64,000 nt of DNA from Treponema sp. (GTDB lineage Bacteria > Spirochaetota > Spirochaetia > Treponematales > Treponemataceae). Where the stretch lies: positions 1 through 64,000 of the forward strand of contig JAKSLY010000006.1 of the NCBI GenBank assembly GCA_024400955.1, written 5' to 3'. Position numbers and translations under genes: made by a program. Shown in pieces: positions 1-8,430 of the stretch (its first letter is position 1; each line of letters opens with the position of its first letter). The notes beneath the pieces were generated by a model, which saw only the letters and a program-made list of their open reading frames with translations, was not told the DNA's origin and ran no database searches.

Positions 1-48
1 GCGGGGACCCCGCGAAACCGGCTTTCTTGTTTTCAAGCCCGAATATGC

Positions 49-78
49 AGGCCGCGGACTGTGCTCAGCGGCCTTTTT
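49..78 (+). terminator. Intrinsic terminator of a gene outside the window
   Basis: Arms GGCCGC (50-55) and GCGGCC (68-73) are followed by five T. A second small hairpin (GGCTT...AAGCC, about 20-39) and GCGGGGACCCCGC (1-13) lie just before it. Positions 1-142 contain no gene. Confidence 0.6.
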
Positions 79-142
79 CGTTATGGGGCGTGACCCAGTG
101 GAACCGTAAAGCAGTTTCAATGGAAGGAAAATAATATGTGCT

Positions 143-495
143 CAATATCGTGATGGTATGGGGCAGATACTTACGCAGCCATGCAATTACAAGGGAGTGA
201 AGATTCCGGAGGGACACCTAATGATGGACATGTCCACATATTGGTTAGTGTTCCGCCAGGATGCAGCGTGTCGCAATCTATGGGACATCTAAAGGGAGAG
301 AGTTCCCTTATGATATTCAACAAACATGCGAACTTGAAATATAAACTTGGGAACCGGCATTTCTGGGCTGAGGGATATTATGTTGAATGCAAGTACCGTA
401 CAGAAATATATTCGTGAACAGGAAGCCCATGATATAGCGATGGACAAATTGACAACGAAAGAATACGAAGACCCGTTTACGGGTGGTTGTGATTG
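143..495 (+). pseudogene. Degenerate IS200/IS605 TnpA transposase
   Basis: Remnant of a Y1-type IS200/IS605 transposase. The HVHILVSVPP stretch with the HxH (HVH) metal site, and the following SQSMGHLKGESS, NRHFWAEGYYV and KYIREQEA stretches, are the family pattern. They are spread over three reading frames. The N-terminal part (CNYKGVKIPEGH, from 182) is one frame off from HVHILV, joining near 228. The tail YIREQ, which would follow the catalytic Tyr region, is one frame off again near 380 and stops at 493-495. The conserved N-terminal third is missing. At least two frameshifts plus 5' loss make it non-functional. No matching left or right end could be assigned. Confidence 0.85.
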
Positions 496-525
496 ACTTT
501 TCAGGATTTTCTTTTATCATATTAT
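493..525 (+). promoter_or_regulatory. Promoter of the 643-945 gene, twin of 1778-1805
   Basis: TTGACT (493-498) is followed by TTTCAG and a T-rich spacer to TATCAT/CATATT. Nearly the same string occurs at 1772-1805 before the flavodoxin gene. It overlaps the stop of the transposase remnant. Confidence 0.45.
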
Positions 526-642
526 TTCGGGATGTAGGCATGAAGGTTCCACTTCCATCCATTTTCTTTCTGGGGGAAGGTGTTTTTTTACTGTCTGTAT
601 GATGGGAAAGGGAGATCCGACCTGTGCTTTTTTGGAGGGTTT

Positions 643-945
643 ATGGCAGCGAAGGTTACTGAGATTGACGGGGATGAGAGCTTCTGGGAATTTTTTCGTG
701 GCCGCGGGAGGACTGACGGGGAGATCCTGAAGGCACTGAAGTTCTCCCATGACCTGATGAAGCCTGAACGCGAGTTCATGAGGAGGATGAAGCTTTCCCA
801 GTGGGAGCTTGACAACATGGACATGCTGGTGGAATACCGTGAGGAGCAGGAGGAACTGCGCAGGAAACGGGAGAAGCGGGGCCTTGTTGTAAATGAGGAT
901 ATCTTTGACCTTGATGAGGACGGTAAGAGGAACCGCAATAAATGA
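643..945 (+). CDS. Small charged protein of unknown function
   Basis: I do not recognise this 100-residue protein. I start it at ATG 643 rather than the ATG at 580 because GGAGGG at 634-639 sits directly before it. The sequence is acidic at the N-terminus (TEIDGDESFWEFF) and then helical and strongly charged, with a likely coiled coil at about residues 50-80 (EYREEQEELRRKREKR) and a DLDEDGKRNRNK tail. There is no signal peptide or membrane segment, so it is probably cytosolic. It stands alone between a promoter at 493 and a strong terminator at 955-986. Codon use matches the core genes of the window, so I think it is a real resident gene. Confidence 0.6.
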   Translation: MAAKVTEIDGDESFWEFFRGRGRTDGEILKALKFSHDLMKPEREFMRRMKLSQWELDNMDMLVEYREEQEELRRKREKRGLVVNEDIFDLDEDGKRNRNK

Positions 946-954
946 CGTGTATGG

Positions 955-986
955 GGCGCCCGGTTTTTTTTGTGGGTGCCTTTTTT
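955..986 (+). terminator. Intrinsic terminator, twin of 2403-2434
   Basis: Arms GGCGCCC (955-961) and GGGTGCC (974-980, one G-T pair), a T-rich loop, then TTTTTT. The same hairpin and loop recur after the flavodoxin gene at 2403-2434. Confidence 0.8.
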
Positions 987-1042
987 ATTTGCTGTGACTT
1001 TTTTCTGCTTTTTCATGCATTGGATCTAGTCTGAATATTATT

Positions 1043-1726
1043 ATGATAAAAATAATATATACATTTATATTGCTATTACTTCCAGTTTTTCTTTCAGCTG
1101 AAAATAATTTAGAAACGCTGATAAAAGACAAGGCATGTAATTGGTATGATTTACCTAAAGAAGAGCGTGCATTTGGAGTTGATTCCAAGATTGTTTATAA
1201 AATTGGTATGAAGAATATTTCGGAATTAAGCAATGAACGGCCTTATTTATTGTCAGATGTCATAAAAAAACATCTAGAAGAATATAAAGGTATAAAAGAA
1301 TCAGACATTAAAAAATACTTGAATTCAGAAAAGCAATTCATCTTATATGATTATCAGCCAACAATGGAACGAAAGTCATATAAAAAGATAGAAATGAATA
1401 ACGAAGTTGTTGGCGAGACAAGTTTTTGTATTCAGTCAGAAAATTTAGAAGTTGGTTCTGTTTTTGTTTATCATATTTACTTCATCGATGGAAACTATAT
1501 ATATCAATTTTGGATGGAATATAGATGTAAGGAAACAGAAAAATTGGCATTGTCTAAAATGGTTGATATTTTTTCTTATGAAAATGATTGCCTGTATTGG
1601 AAAGATGCAAATTCAAGATATGAGTTTTTTCAGCTTTTAAATCAGAAAAATAAACAGATTCCTGACAGTTTGCTTAACTATCAAAAATTATATGACAATA
1701 TTCGTTCTAATTTGAAAATATATTGA
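1043..1726 (+). CDS. Predicted secreted protein of unknown function
   Basis: A 227-residue protein with an N-terminal signal sequence (MIKIIYTFILLLLPVFLSA, cleavage likely after Ala 19), so it is probably periplasmic or exported. No Cys follows the hydrophobic core, so it is not a lipoprotein. The rest is Lys/Glu/Tyr/Asn-rich and I recognise no family. The gene is much more AT-rich than its neighbours and has no clear Shine-Dalgarno sequence, which suggests recent acquisition. It lies between the terminator at 955-986 and the flavodoxin promoter. The start is the first ATG and gives an intact signal peptide. Confidence 0.6.
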   Translation: MIKIIYTFILLLLPVFLSAENNLETLIKDKACNWYDLPKEERAFGVDSKIVYKIGMKNISELSNERPYLLSDVIKKHLEEYKGIKESDIKKYLNSEKQFILYDYQPTMERKSYKKIEMNNEVVGETSFCIQSENLEVGSVFVYHIYFIDGNYIYQFWMEYRCKETEKLALSKMVDIFSYENDCLYWKDANSRYEFFQLLNQKNKQIPDSLLNYQKLYDNIRSNLKIY

Positions 1727-1777
1727 CCGTTATTCACGGTAAATTGTGTCAATTTGGGGATGCATGTGAAGCATGAT

Positions 1778-1805
1778 TGACTTTTCAGATTTTTTTATTA
1801 TATTG
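1778..1805 (+). promoter_or_regulatory. Promoter of the flavodoxin gene
   Basis: TTGACT (1778-1783), 16 bases, then TATATT-like. The preceding and spacer bases repeat those at 490-520. Confidence 0.45.
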
Positions 1806-1868
1806 TGATGATACCTTTGTTCATTATGGGACTGGGAAAATTTACCATTTGAATTTGACGGAGAGAGA

Positions 1869-2372
1869 ATGGCAAAAATAGTTGTCTATTATTCCCTTGA
1901 GGGAAGCACTGAATTGGTTGCAAAAAAGATTGCTGAAAAGCTGAACTGTGATGTCCTGCGGATTGAGACCAGGAAAAAGTATCCTGTAAAGGGATTTCTT
2001 AAGTTTGTTCATGGAGGGGGCGATGTCTTTATGAACAGGAAACCCGGTCTTAAGCCTTATTCCTTTGACGGTGCAAAATATGACACTATTGTTTTTGCAA
2101 CTCCTGTATGGGCCAGCAATTTTGTTCCTGCATTTAAGAGTTTTATTGATGAAAACAGGGACTCGTTAAAAGACAGGCATTTTTTCCTGTACACCGGCTT
2201 CCTGGGTGGAGGTGCTGATGAGGCTGCAAGGAAGATGGCTGAATATCTTGGAATTGATAAGTTTGAAAATCACCTGGTGTTGGTTGACCCAATTAAGAAG
2301 CCAAGGGATGACAATGACATGAAGATCGATGGGTTCTGCAGGAAGATACAGCTCTCTGACGGTGGAAACTGA
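1869..2372 (+). CDS. Flavodoxin family protein
   Basis: A 167-residue flavodoxin-fold protein, expected to bind FMN and act as a cytosolic electron carrier or small quinone/oxidoreductase. The N-terminus has the phosphate-binding loop in the usual place (VVYYSLEGSTELVAKKIAEKL, residues 5-25; SxEGSTE replaces the common T/SxTGNT). The FATPVWASNFVPAF block near residue 75 and the YTGFLGGGADEA block near residue 115 are the other two FMN-side loops. GAGAGA precedes the ATG. The gene stands alone between its own promoter (1778) and terminator (2403). The exact partner is not visible. Confidence 0.8.
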   Translation: MAKIVVYYSLEGSTELVAKKIAEKLNCDVLRIETRKKYPVKGFLKFVHGGGDVFMNRKPGLKPYSFDGAKYDTIVFATPVWASNFVPAFKSFIDENRDSLKDRHFFLYTGFLGGGADEAARKMAEYLGIDKFENHLVLVDPIKKPRDDNDMKIDGFCRKIQLSDGGN

Positions 2373-2402
2373 AAGAGGATCCGTAAAAAATGATAATGAT
2401 GG

Positions 2403-2434
2403 GGCGCCCAGTTTTTTTTCCGGGTGCCTTTTTT
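2403..2434 (+). terminator. Intrinsic terminator after flavodoxin gene
   Basis: Arms GGCGCCC (2403-2409) and GGGTGCC (2422-2428) with a T8 loop, then TTTTTT. Almost identical to 955-986. Confidence 0.8.
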
Positions 2435-2439
2435 ATTTG

Positions 2440-2694
2440 TGGTTGTCTTACGGGGAACCTAGTCCCGATGGGAAGGGCTGCGACCGCAGGGAGCAGTTGC
2501 GTAGCGGCGGGCCGCGGAGCAATGAGCCGGGGGAGGCGAACCCTGGACAGCGGGGGACTTGCATTAAGGCCCGCTTGCGGGATGTTTGGCTGGGGCGGGC
2601 GGCGCGTGCACTTATGCGCGGCGCCCGCTTTTGCGGTTCCGGGATGAATTCACTCCATAATGAGGATTTAAATTTCCGGCATTTTGGATTATAA
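2440..2694 (+). repeat. GC-rich structured intergenic element
   Basis: No gene. This spacer is far richer in GC than the flanking genes. It contains the core CCTAGTCCCGATGG (2458-2471), which resembles CCTAGCCCCGATAG in the spacer at about 32666. Several short inverted repeats are present (for example GGGCGGGCGGCGCG against CGCGGCGCCCGC, imperfect, about 2594-2632). Related GC-rich spacers occur at 6565-6722, 30790-30948, 32600-32750 and 58540-58620. Confidence 0.5.
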
Positions 2695-2715
2695 TTGTCT
2701 GGGGATTATTTTTTA

Positions 2716-4833
2716 ATGAAAAAGAGTGCTTCTTCCAGGACTATTGCACAGGTTATTACGCACCTGACCAGATATTTTATCGTTTCCGTTATCTCTGTTG
2801 TTTGTGTTCTTGCTGTAGTTTCCCAGTATAACATCATCAAGAAGTTCATCCACAATTCGCTTTTGGGGCAGGCTAATGCTTCTGCTGCGCGCATCAAGTG
2901 GGTTGTTCAGTCCTACAAGAACATTGCGGAGGGCCTGGGTTCCATTCCGGACCTTAGTAATCCTGATGTTTCGGCCGATTCCAGGAGGATTTACCTTGAG
3001 AACAGGTGCCATGAGTATGGACTTATTGATGCAGGACAGATCAGGCTTGACGGATATTCCGACCTGGATGATAAGTTTCGCGGCGACAGGAAGTATTTTC
3101 TTTCGGCATTGAAAGGTGAGGTTGTTATCAGTGATCCCATTGCTGACGGCAGGACTCGCGGAGAGACGGCTATTGTTGTTGCTTCGCCAGTCTGGAGAAA
3201 CGGCATTTATGGTTCTTCGGTGGATTCGGTTTTGTTCTGTTCCATTTATCCGGAAACCTTTAATGACATCCTTCAGGAACTTGACATTACTGTCCATAGC
3301 GATGCTTACATTATTAGCGAAGACGGCATGATGGTTGCTTCGAAGAAACGGAACAAGGATTCCGGTGACGGGCTGCTTGGTGGGGACTGGAATATTGCCA
3401 GGATTGAAAGGCAGATTGCTGGCGGTAATGACGGCATTTTTAGGGTCAGGAAGGGATTTTTTCTCCATTACCTGGTTTCCAGTGCCATTGATGGTACTCC
3501 GGGCTGGCACATTGTCATTGACTGTCCCGTTTCTGATTATATGACGGCCTTCTACCTGTTCCTTCTTGGAATGGTGGGCGTTTTTGCCCTGAGCTATTAC
3601 ATGAGTACCAAGCAGCTTTTCTATATTGCTGAAAGAATTGCCCGTCCTGTGCGCAAGATGGCTGACCGCTTGAAGAGGGCTTCTGCCGGGGACTTTTTTT
3701 CTGATGTTGATGTAAGCAGTGACATTACGGAAGTTAAGGTTATTGCGGAGGCCACCCAGAGCCTTATTAGCCGAATGGATATCGTCATTAACGGTGACAG
3801 GACGGATACTTCCAACAGGAAGATTAAGGATTACTTTGACTATCTTGTTTTTTCCGACTGCATTTCGCCTTTCTGCAGTGCCGTGGGTCTTAGGGTCTGC
3901 ATCCTGGATTCTTCCATGAATCCTGTGGCCGGGGAGCGGTGCACTGACGGCCGCAATGTGGCCAAGAGCAATATCCTTATCAGCGACAGGTTCCGGGGTG
4001 TGGTTGAAGTTTATGCTGAAGATGGGTGCAAGCTGTCGGAAGATGTTCGCAAGAGTTTTGCAAGGACTGTTGCGGTTACCATTGCCCGGTTTGCGGAGTC
4101 CAAGATTCAGCAGAATTCCGCCTTTGAAAGCTGGAAGCAGAATGAGAACTACAACCTTAAGGTCCTGGTTTCTGATACGAGCCTTTTGACCAAGGCTGTT
4201 GATAATCTTCTTGATGAGATTGAAGGTGACAGGCATTCCAAGGCTAACCTTGAACAGGATGAATCCATCCGTGGCCTTGAAGTTGAGTCCCGCAGGCTTA
4301 TCATGAAGATTGATGAGACTACAAGCCTTGCTGCCGATTATTTTGAGAAGCAGCCCATGGGTGAGGATGACTATGATTTTGATGCCCTTGTTGGGGACAT
4401 AGATAAGAAGTGCAGGCGAATGTCAGGCAGCTTTAGCAAAATTTACATAAACTGCGAGGATGGCATTCCCAAGAGGCTTTTTGGTGACATGGACAAGATT
4501 GCCCGCATGGTTTCCAAGTGCTGCGTTTACATGGAAAACCATTCGTCGGACAAGGCTGTTTCCTTGGGAATATCTTCCGATGTGGCAGGATACAGCCAGA
4601 ATCTTGTCTTTAGGGTTGAATCCAATGATGATTCCCTGACTGAGGATATTGTTGGCCGTCTTGGAATTCTTTCCAGTGATTTTGATTGCCTTCAGGAAAG
4701 GCTTGACGGTTTTGAGCAGAACATGACTTCGGTCTTTAGGATTGGAAATGAACTTAATGCGGAGATTTCCGTTTGCAAGGACGGAAGCCGATTTACCGTG
4801 GTTTTTGTTGTTCCGCAGCTGGAAGCAGTTTGA
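2716..4833 (+). CDS. Membrane sensor with HAMP and degenerate kinase-like C-terminus
   Basis: A 705-residue signalling protein. I start at ATG 2716 (MKKSAS), preceded by GGGGAT, rather than the TTG at 2695. Order of parts: TM1 about 18-38; an outside sensor domain about 45-270 (Cache-like by size and position); TM2 about 275-295 (FYLFLLGMVGVFAL); a HAMP linker about 295-350 with RIARPVRKMADRL; a 100-residue intermediate domain; a coiled coil; and a C-terminal domain (about 570-700) resembling a histidine-kinase ATPase domain but lacking clear G boxes. The DHp-like helix (SRRLIMKIDE) has no obvious phospho-His. I infer a pseudokinase-like signal input for the EAL protein that starts 15 bases downstream. 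Confidence 0.7.
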   Translation: MKKSASSRTIAQVITHLTRYFIVSVISVVCVLAVVSQYNIIKKFIHNSLLGQANASAARIKWVVQSYKNIAEGLGSIPDLSNPDVSADSRRIYLENRCHEYGLIDAGQIRLDGYSDLDDKFRGDRKYFLSALKGEVVISDPIADGRTRGETAIVVASPVWRNGIYGSSVDSVLFCSIYPETFNDILQELDITVHSDAYIISEDGMMVASKKRNKDSGDGLLGGDWNIARIERQIAGGNDGIFRVRKGFFLHYLVSSAIDGTPGWHIVIDCPVSDYMTAFYLFLLGMVGVFALSYYMSTKQLFYIAERIARPVRKMADRLKRASAGDFFSDVDVSSDITEVKVIAEATQSLISRMDIVINGDRTDTSNRKIKDYFDYLVFSDCISPFCSAVGLRVCILDSSMNPVAGERCTDGRNVAKSNILISDRFRGVVEVYAEDGCKLSEDVRKSFARTVAVTIARFAESKIQQNSAFESWKQNENYNLKVLVSDTSLLTKAVDNLLDEIEGDRHSKANLEQDESIRGLEVESRRLIMKIDETTSLAADYFEKQPMGEDDYDFDALVGDIDKKCRRMSGSFSKIYINCEDGIPKRLFGDMDKIARMVSKCCVYMENHSSDKAVSLGISSDVAGYSQNLVFRVESNDDSLTEDIVGRLGILSSDFDCLQERLDGFEQNMTSVFRIGNELNAEISVCKDGSRFTVVFVVPQLEAV

Positions 4834-4848
4834 TTTTTTTGGAGTCGG

Positions 4849-6561
4849 ATGATGGCTGGATTTGATGTTTCAAGGCTGAATGATGAGATGAACAGGTTCC
4901 TTCTGGAACTGCAGAAAAACATGTTTTTGGGATGCGCTGACAAGCAGTCTCTTCTCAAGGGAATTTGTGATGTTCTTGGAGTTGCAAGGATTAAGCTCAA
5001 GAAAAGCGATTCCGGCAGCAATTACTTTTTTGCAGGGGACGAGACGGAGACCGTATATTTTGACAGCGCGAAATTTGATGACAGCCGCGCCCATTTTGTT
5101 CATGAGGTGCACGAGTGCATAGGGGCCGTGGACTATCTTTTTTACCAGCGTATTAATGATGATAACTGGACTGATGACGTAAGGTCAAAGCTTGACATTA
5201 TTGCAAAACTTATCTTTACCTACAGCATGAATTTTGTCCTTGCAAGGATTGTTGAATTTTCTTCGACCCATGACCCAAGGTTTAAGAACATCACCAACCT
5301 GAATTATGTGCGTAACAAGGTGAATGCCCTTCTTGAACAGAGGAAGCTTGGTGATTATGCCTTTGGCTATTTTAACGTGCGAAATTTTTCCATGGTGAAC
5401 AAGAGGGTTGGTGAAAAGGAAGGAACCATTGTTCTTGAAAAATACCTTGAGACAATTGCCAACGAGATGCACGGGGACGAAAACTGCTGCATAGGCATGC
5501 TTGGTGGGGACAATTGCGTCATTATTTACCGTAAGGATGATCACCTGAAGATGATGAACCTGCTGAACGGTGTGGAGGTCAGTCATGTTACTTCCAGCGG
5601 CATCCTGGAAAAATTTGTCATTGGAGCATACGCTGCCATCAGCATTGATAACAGTGACTGTGCCGCTTTTTATGACTTGATGTCCGGGGTTTCCATTGCA
5701 ATTAATGATGCGCGTTCTGGCAAAGGAAGCAAGGTTATCGTTTTTGATTCCGAATATAAGGATGGTATTTCCAAGAAAAAGCAGATTGACGTATGGTTTA
5801 AGAATGCCCTGCTGAATGAAGAATTCCAGGTGTATTACCAGCCCAAGGTTGACCTGAGGAATTACCGGGTTAAGGGGGCGGAAGCCCTGGTGCGATGGGT
5901 TCATGATGGGACAATGATTTTTCCTGATGAATTCATTCCGGTCATCGAACAGAATCATACCATAAAGCACCTTGACCGCTACATGTTTGACCACGTTTGC
6001 AGGGACATCAGGCGATGGCTTGATGAAGGACGGGAGGTTCCGCAGATTTCCATAAACCTGTCGAGGGCTTCTCTGGACGTGGACAATCTTGTGAATATCA
6101 TCTGCGACATGGCCGACAAGCATGGGGTTCCGAGGCATTTGCTGCAGGCTGAACTTACGGAGTCTGCCGCCGATGGTGCAACTTCCGACCTGGAGAACCT
6201 TATCAAGGGTCTTGAGCATGAAGGCTTTAGCACTGCCGTTGATGATTTTGGAACGGGATTTTCTTCCCTGTCGCTGATCCGCGAGCTTCCATGGGAAGTC
6301 CTTAAGATCGACAAGAGCCTTCTTGCAGGTGCCCATAAGACTGGCAGCCGCGAGCAGAAGCTTTTTAAGGCCATCATTTCCATTGCAAGGGAACTGGGCC
6401 TTGAATGCATTGTTGAGGGGGCAGAAACTCGTGCCGACATAAAGGTCATAAAGGAATGCAACTGCAACATGGCCCAGGGCTATTATTTTAGCAAGCCCCT
6501 GCCTGTGGAAGCCTTTGAAAGGAAACTGGAATTCAGGAAGGATGTTGAATCGGCCAGGTAA
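4849..6561 (+). CDS. c-di-GMP phosphodiesterase, degenerate GGDEF plus EAL
   Basis: A 570-residue cytosolic protein. The N-terminal part (1-150) is unassigned. Residues 160-300 form a GGDEF-like domain whose signature is GGDNC (219-223), so cyclase activity is unlikely. Residues about 310-560 are an EAL domain with the catalytic set visible: EAL (345-347), INLS (402-405), ELTES (435-439), DDFGTGFSS (465-473), LKIDKS (485-490), VEGAE (522-526) and QGYYFSKPL (543-551). It should hydrolyse c-di-GMP to pGpG. GGAG lies before tandem ATGs at 4849 and 4852. It follows the membrane sensor by 15 bases, so the two are probably one signalling unit. Confidence 0.88.
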   Translation: MMAGFDVSRLNDEMNRFLLELQKNMFLGCADKQSLLKGICDVLGVARIKLKKSDSGSNYFFAGDETETVYFDSAKFDDSRAHFVHEVHECIGAVDYLFYQRINDDNWTDDVRSKLDIIAKLIFTYSMNFVLARIVEFSSTHDPRFKNITNLNYVRNKVNALLEQRKLGDYAFGYFNVRNFSMVNKRVGEKEGTIVLEKYLETIANEMHGDENCCIGMLGGDNCVIIYRKDDHLKMMNLLNGVEVSHVTSSGILEKFVIGAYAAISIDNSDCAAFYDLMSGVSIAINDARSGKGSKVIVFDSEYKDGISKKKQIDVWFKNALLNEEFQVYYQPKVDLRNYRVKGAEALVRWVHDGTMIFPDEFIPVIEQNHTIKHLDRYMFDHVCRDIRRWLDEGREVPQISINLSRASLDVDNLVNIICDMADKHGVPRHLLQAELTESAADGATSDLENLIKGLEHEGFSTAVDDFGTGFSSLSLIRELPWEVLKIDKSLLAGAHKTGSREQKLFKAIISIARELGLECIVEGAETRADIKVIKECNCNMAQGYYFSKPLPVEAFERKLEFRKDVESAR

Positions 6562-6564
6562 CGG

Positions 6565-6722
6565 CTGCCTGTTTTTTGAAGCAATGCAAATGCGTTAGGC
6601 ATGCGGAGGATTGGGCTTGCCCAAGTGCGGCAGCACCGGAGCCGGCAGGCGCAGTCCGTAGCTCGCCGACCTGACCGAAGGGAAGGAAACGCCCGGAAAA
6701 TGAAGTTCCCCTAGAAGAAATT
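6565..6722. repeat. GC-rich intergenic spacer
   Basis: No gene. GC-rich, with short inverted repeats (GGGCTTGCCC about 6612-6621; CCGGAGCCGG about 6639) and a CCCCTAG near the stop of the following reverse-strand gene. It is similar in style to 2440-2694. Confidence 0.35.
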
Positions 6723-7895
6723 TTACCTTTCGATAAAAAATGCCATGGTTCCAAGGATTGCAAGGAACGCCAGGTTCATGATTGTGAAGAGGATGAAATA
6801 CGGGCCCCTCCTGTCGTGGTAGTTTCTGGCGATCTGCTTGAATGAGATGAGGCTTGCCATGGATGCTATGAGGGTTCCCAAGCCCCCGATGTTTGTTCCC
6901 ACAAGAAGTGCGCGTACGTTTTCAGTGAATCCGGATAAAAGCAGGGCTGCCGGTACGTTTGAGATTACCTGGCTTGCACATACGGCCATGAGGAGTTCGT
7001 TGCCGGTGACCAATGATGCGATGGCGGTTCTTGCACTTTCAAGGTTCTTTATGTTTCCAACGAATATGAAAAATCCCACAAATGTCATGAGAAGCGAGTA
7101 GTCGATGCCCTTGAGGATTTTGCGGCTGGTGAAGAGGTATGTGAGTCCAACGATGATGCATAGCAGGGACTGGGGGAGCAGCTTGCCGACGCTGAGGATG
7201 CAGAGGATGAAGCAGATTGTGGCCCGGGCTGTCCTGCGCTTTGAACCCCTGACCTGGTTTTGTTCCTGGTTCTGTTCCGGTTTCTGAGGGGCCGTCTGTG
7301 CGGAAGATGTTTCTTGCAGTGGCAGGGTTTGCATTCTGTTGCGCTTTGCCATGACCATGCTGCATGCCGTAAGCAGGACGAAGCTTGCCCCGGTGTAAGG
7401 CAACATGGTTTTGATGAATGAACTTAGGGGGATGGATGACCATGCGTACAGATACAGGTTCTGGGGATTGCCTGTGGGAAGGAACATGCTGCCCAGGTTT
7501 GCGGCCAAAGTCTGGAGCACTACGGTTGGAAGTATGATGTGTTCAAGGCCGGACATTTTTAGGGCTGCCAGTGCAAGTGGTACGAAGGTGATCAGGGCCA
7601 CGTCGTTTGTTATGAGCATGCTGAAGAAGAATGGCAGGAGCACCAGCACGAGAATGATTCCCGTGGTTCCGTTGGTTTTGGACAGGAGGAAGCGGGAACA
7701 TTTTTCAAAGGCGCCCAGGGACTTGTAGTCTGCCATTACGCACATGAGGGAGAACAGCAGGAACAGGGTGTTGAAGTCTATGTATTCAAGGTACTGGATT
7801 GAAGGCTTTACGAAGAACGATGATGCTGCTGCAAGAAACAGTGCGGCTGAAAGGACGGTTTCCTTTTTGATGAATCTTATGATGAGGTTTTTCAT
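6723..7895 (-). CDS. ArsB/SLC13-type inner-membrane ion permease
   Basis: A 390-residue polytopic membrane protein with roughly 10 hydrophobic segments. It belongs to the ion-transporter superfamily (ArsB, NhaD, citrate and anion permeases). The recognisable features are FNTLFLLFSLMCV early on, the ITNDVALITFVPLA re-entrant/TM block near residue 95-110, and the LPTGNPQNL motif near residue 138, which is typical of SLC13/ArsB folds. A hydrophilic loop (about 185-215, Gln/Glu-rich: PQKPEQNQEQNQ) separates the two halves. The second half has VISNVPAALLLSG and GTNIGGLGTLIASMASL, the matching repeat signature. The substrate (anion, Na+/H+ or arsenite) cannot be decided. The gene is monocistronic and the start has only a weak ribosome site. 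Confidence 0.75.
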   Translation of the reverse strand: MKNLIIRFIKKETVLSAALFLAAASSFFVKPSIQYLEYIDFNTLFLLFSLMCVMADYKSLGAFEKCSRFLLSKTNGTTGIILVLVLLPFFFSMLITNDVALITFVPLALAALKMSGLEHIILPTVVLQTLAANLGSMFLPTGNPQNLYLYAWSSIPLSSFIKTMLPYTGASFVLLTACSMVMAKRNRMQTLPLQETSSAQTAPQKPEQNQEQNQVRGSKRRTARATICFILCILSVGKLLPQSLLCIIVGLTYLFTSRKILKGIDYSLLMTFVGFFIFVGNIKNLESARTAIASLVTGNELLMAVCASQVISNVPAALLLSGFTENVRALLVGTNIGGLGTLIASMASLISFKQIARNYHDRRGPYFILFTIMNLAFLAILGTMAFFIER

Positions 7896-7964
7896 TGCCG
7901 GAATATGATAATGAATTTGCAGGGGAAAGCATAGAGTGTGCTTGCCGCGGGGTTGTTGTGCTTA

Positions 7965-8046
7965 CCGCGGGGGCTTGTGGGACTGAAGTGCTTGTAGCTG
8001 AACCGCGGGGGCTTGTGGGACTGAAGTGCCTGTAGCTGAACTGCGG
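7965..8046 (+). repeat. 38-bp tandem repeat
   Basis: The unit CCGCGGGGGCTTGTGGGACT... begins at 7965 and again at 8003 and is about 2.1 units long, with only two or three differences. A further partial CCGCGGGG lies at about 7946. It sits between two divergent genes. Confidence 0.8.
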
Positions 8047-8089
8047 ACTTTTGTGTAAAGCAGGCCAAGTAAAAAAGTTCCCCTCAAAT

Positions 8090-8125
8090 TTTCTTTTTTT
8101 CAAAAAAAATACTATACTGTATCTA
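8090..8125 (+). promoter_or_regulatory. clpS promoter, probably giving a leaderless mRNA
   Basis: TATACT at 8113-8118 is only six bases from the clpS ATG at 8125, where a sigma-70 transcript would be expected to begin. No Shine-Dalgarno sequence is visible (only an A-run before the -10). The -35 is weak. Confidence 0.45.
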
Positions 8126-8430
8126 TGGAACATTCACAGGATTTTGAACAGAGCACTGATGTGACAATGGATTATGCAGAGCCTCCCATGTACAAGGTCG
8201 TCATGTATAACGATGACTATACGCCCATGGATTTTGTCGTTGACATTTTGACTGGTGTTTTCAGGCGTTCCCGGAGCGAGGCGGAAAAGATCATGATGGC
8301 TGTTCATAAGACTGGAAAGGGAATTGCCGGCATCTACCCTTACGACATTGCGGCCACAAAGACTGCCATTGCCATGAGGAAGGCCCGCGAGCAAAAGTAT
8401 CCCTTTAGGTGTTCAGTGGAGAAGAACTAA
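8125..8430 (+). CDS. clpS: ClpS adaptor for N-degron substrates
   Basis: A 101-residue ClpS. It binds proteins with bulky hydrophobic N-terminal residues and hands them to ClpAP. The substrate pocket residues are present: N29, D30, D31 and T33 in YNDDYTP, and H61 in MAVHKTGKG. The C-terminal AIAMRKAREQKYPFRCSVEKN matches the family end. The N-terminal extension of about 22 residues is the flexible tail that engages ClpA. The stop codon is directly followed by the clpA ATG, so the two are translated together. The gene has a -10 box six bases before its ATG and no visible ribosome site. Confidence 0.95.
   Translation: MEHSQDFEQSTDVTMDYAEPPMYKVVMYNDDYTPMDFVVDILTGVFRRSRSEAEKIMMAVHKTGKGIAGIYPYDIAATKTAIAMRKAREQKYPFRCSVEKN

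Noticed and set aside
2713..4236. Long open frame on the reverse strand inside the sensor gene
   Set aside because: It is the mirror of a biased forward gene; it has no family features or ribosome site, and the forward frame has clear domains.
5185..6336. Long reverse-strand open frame inside the EAL gene
   Set aside because: Shadow of the EAL gene, whose catalytic motifs prove the forward frame.
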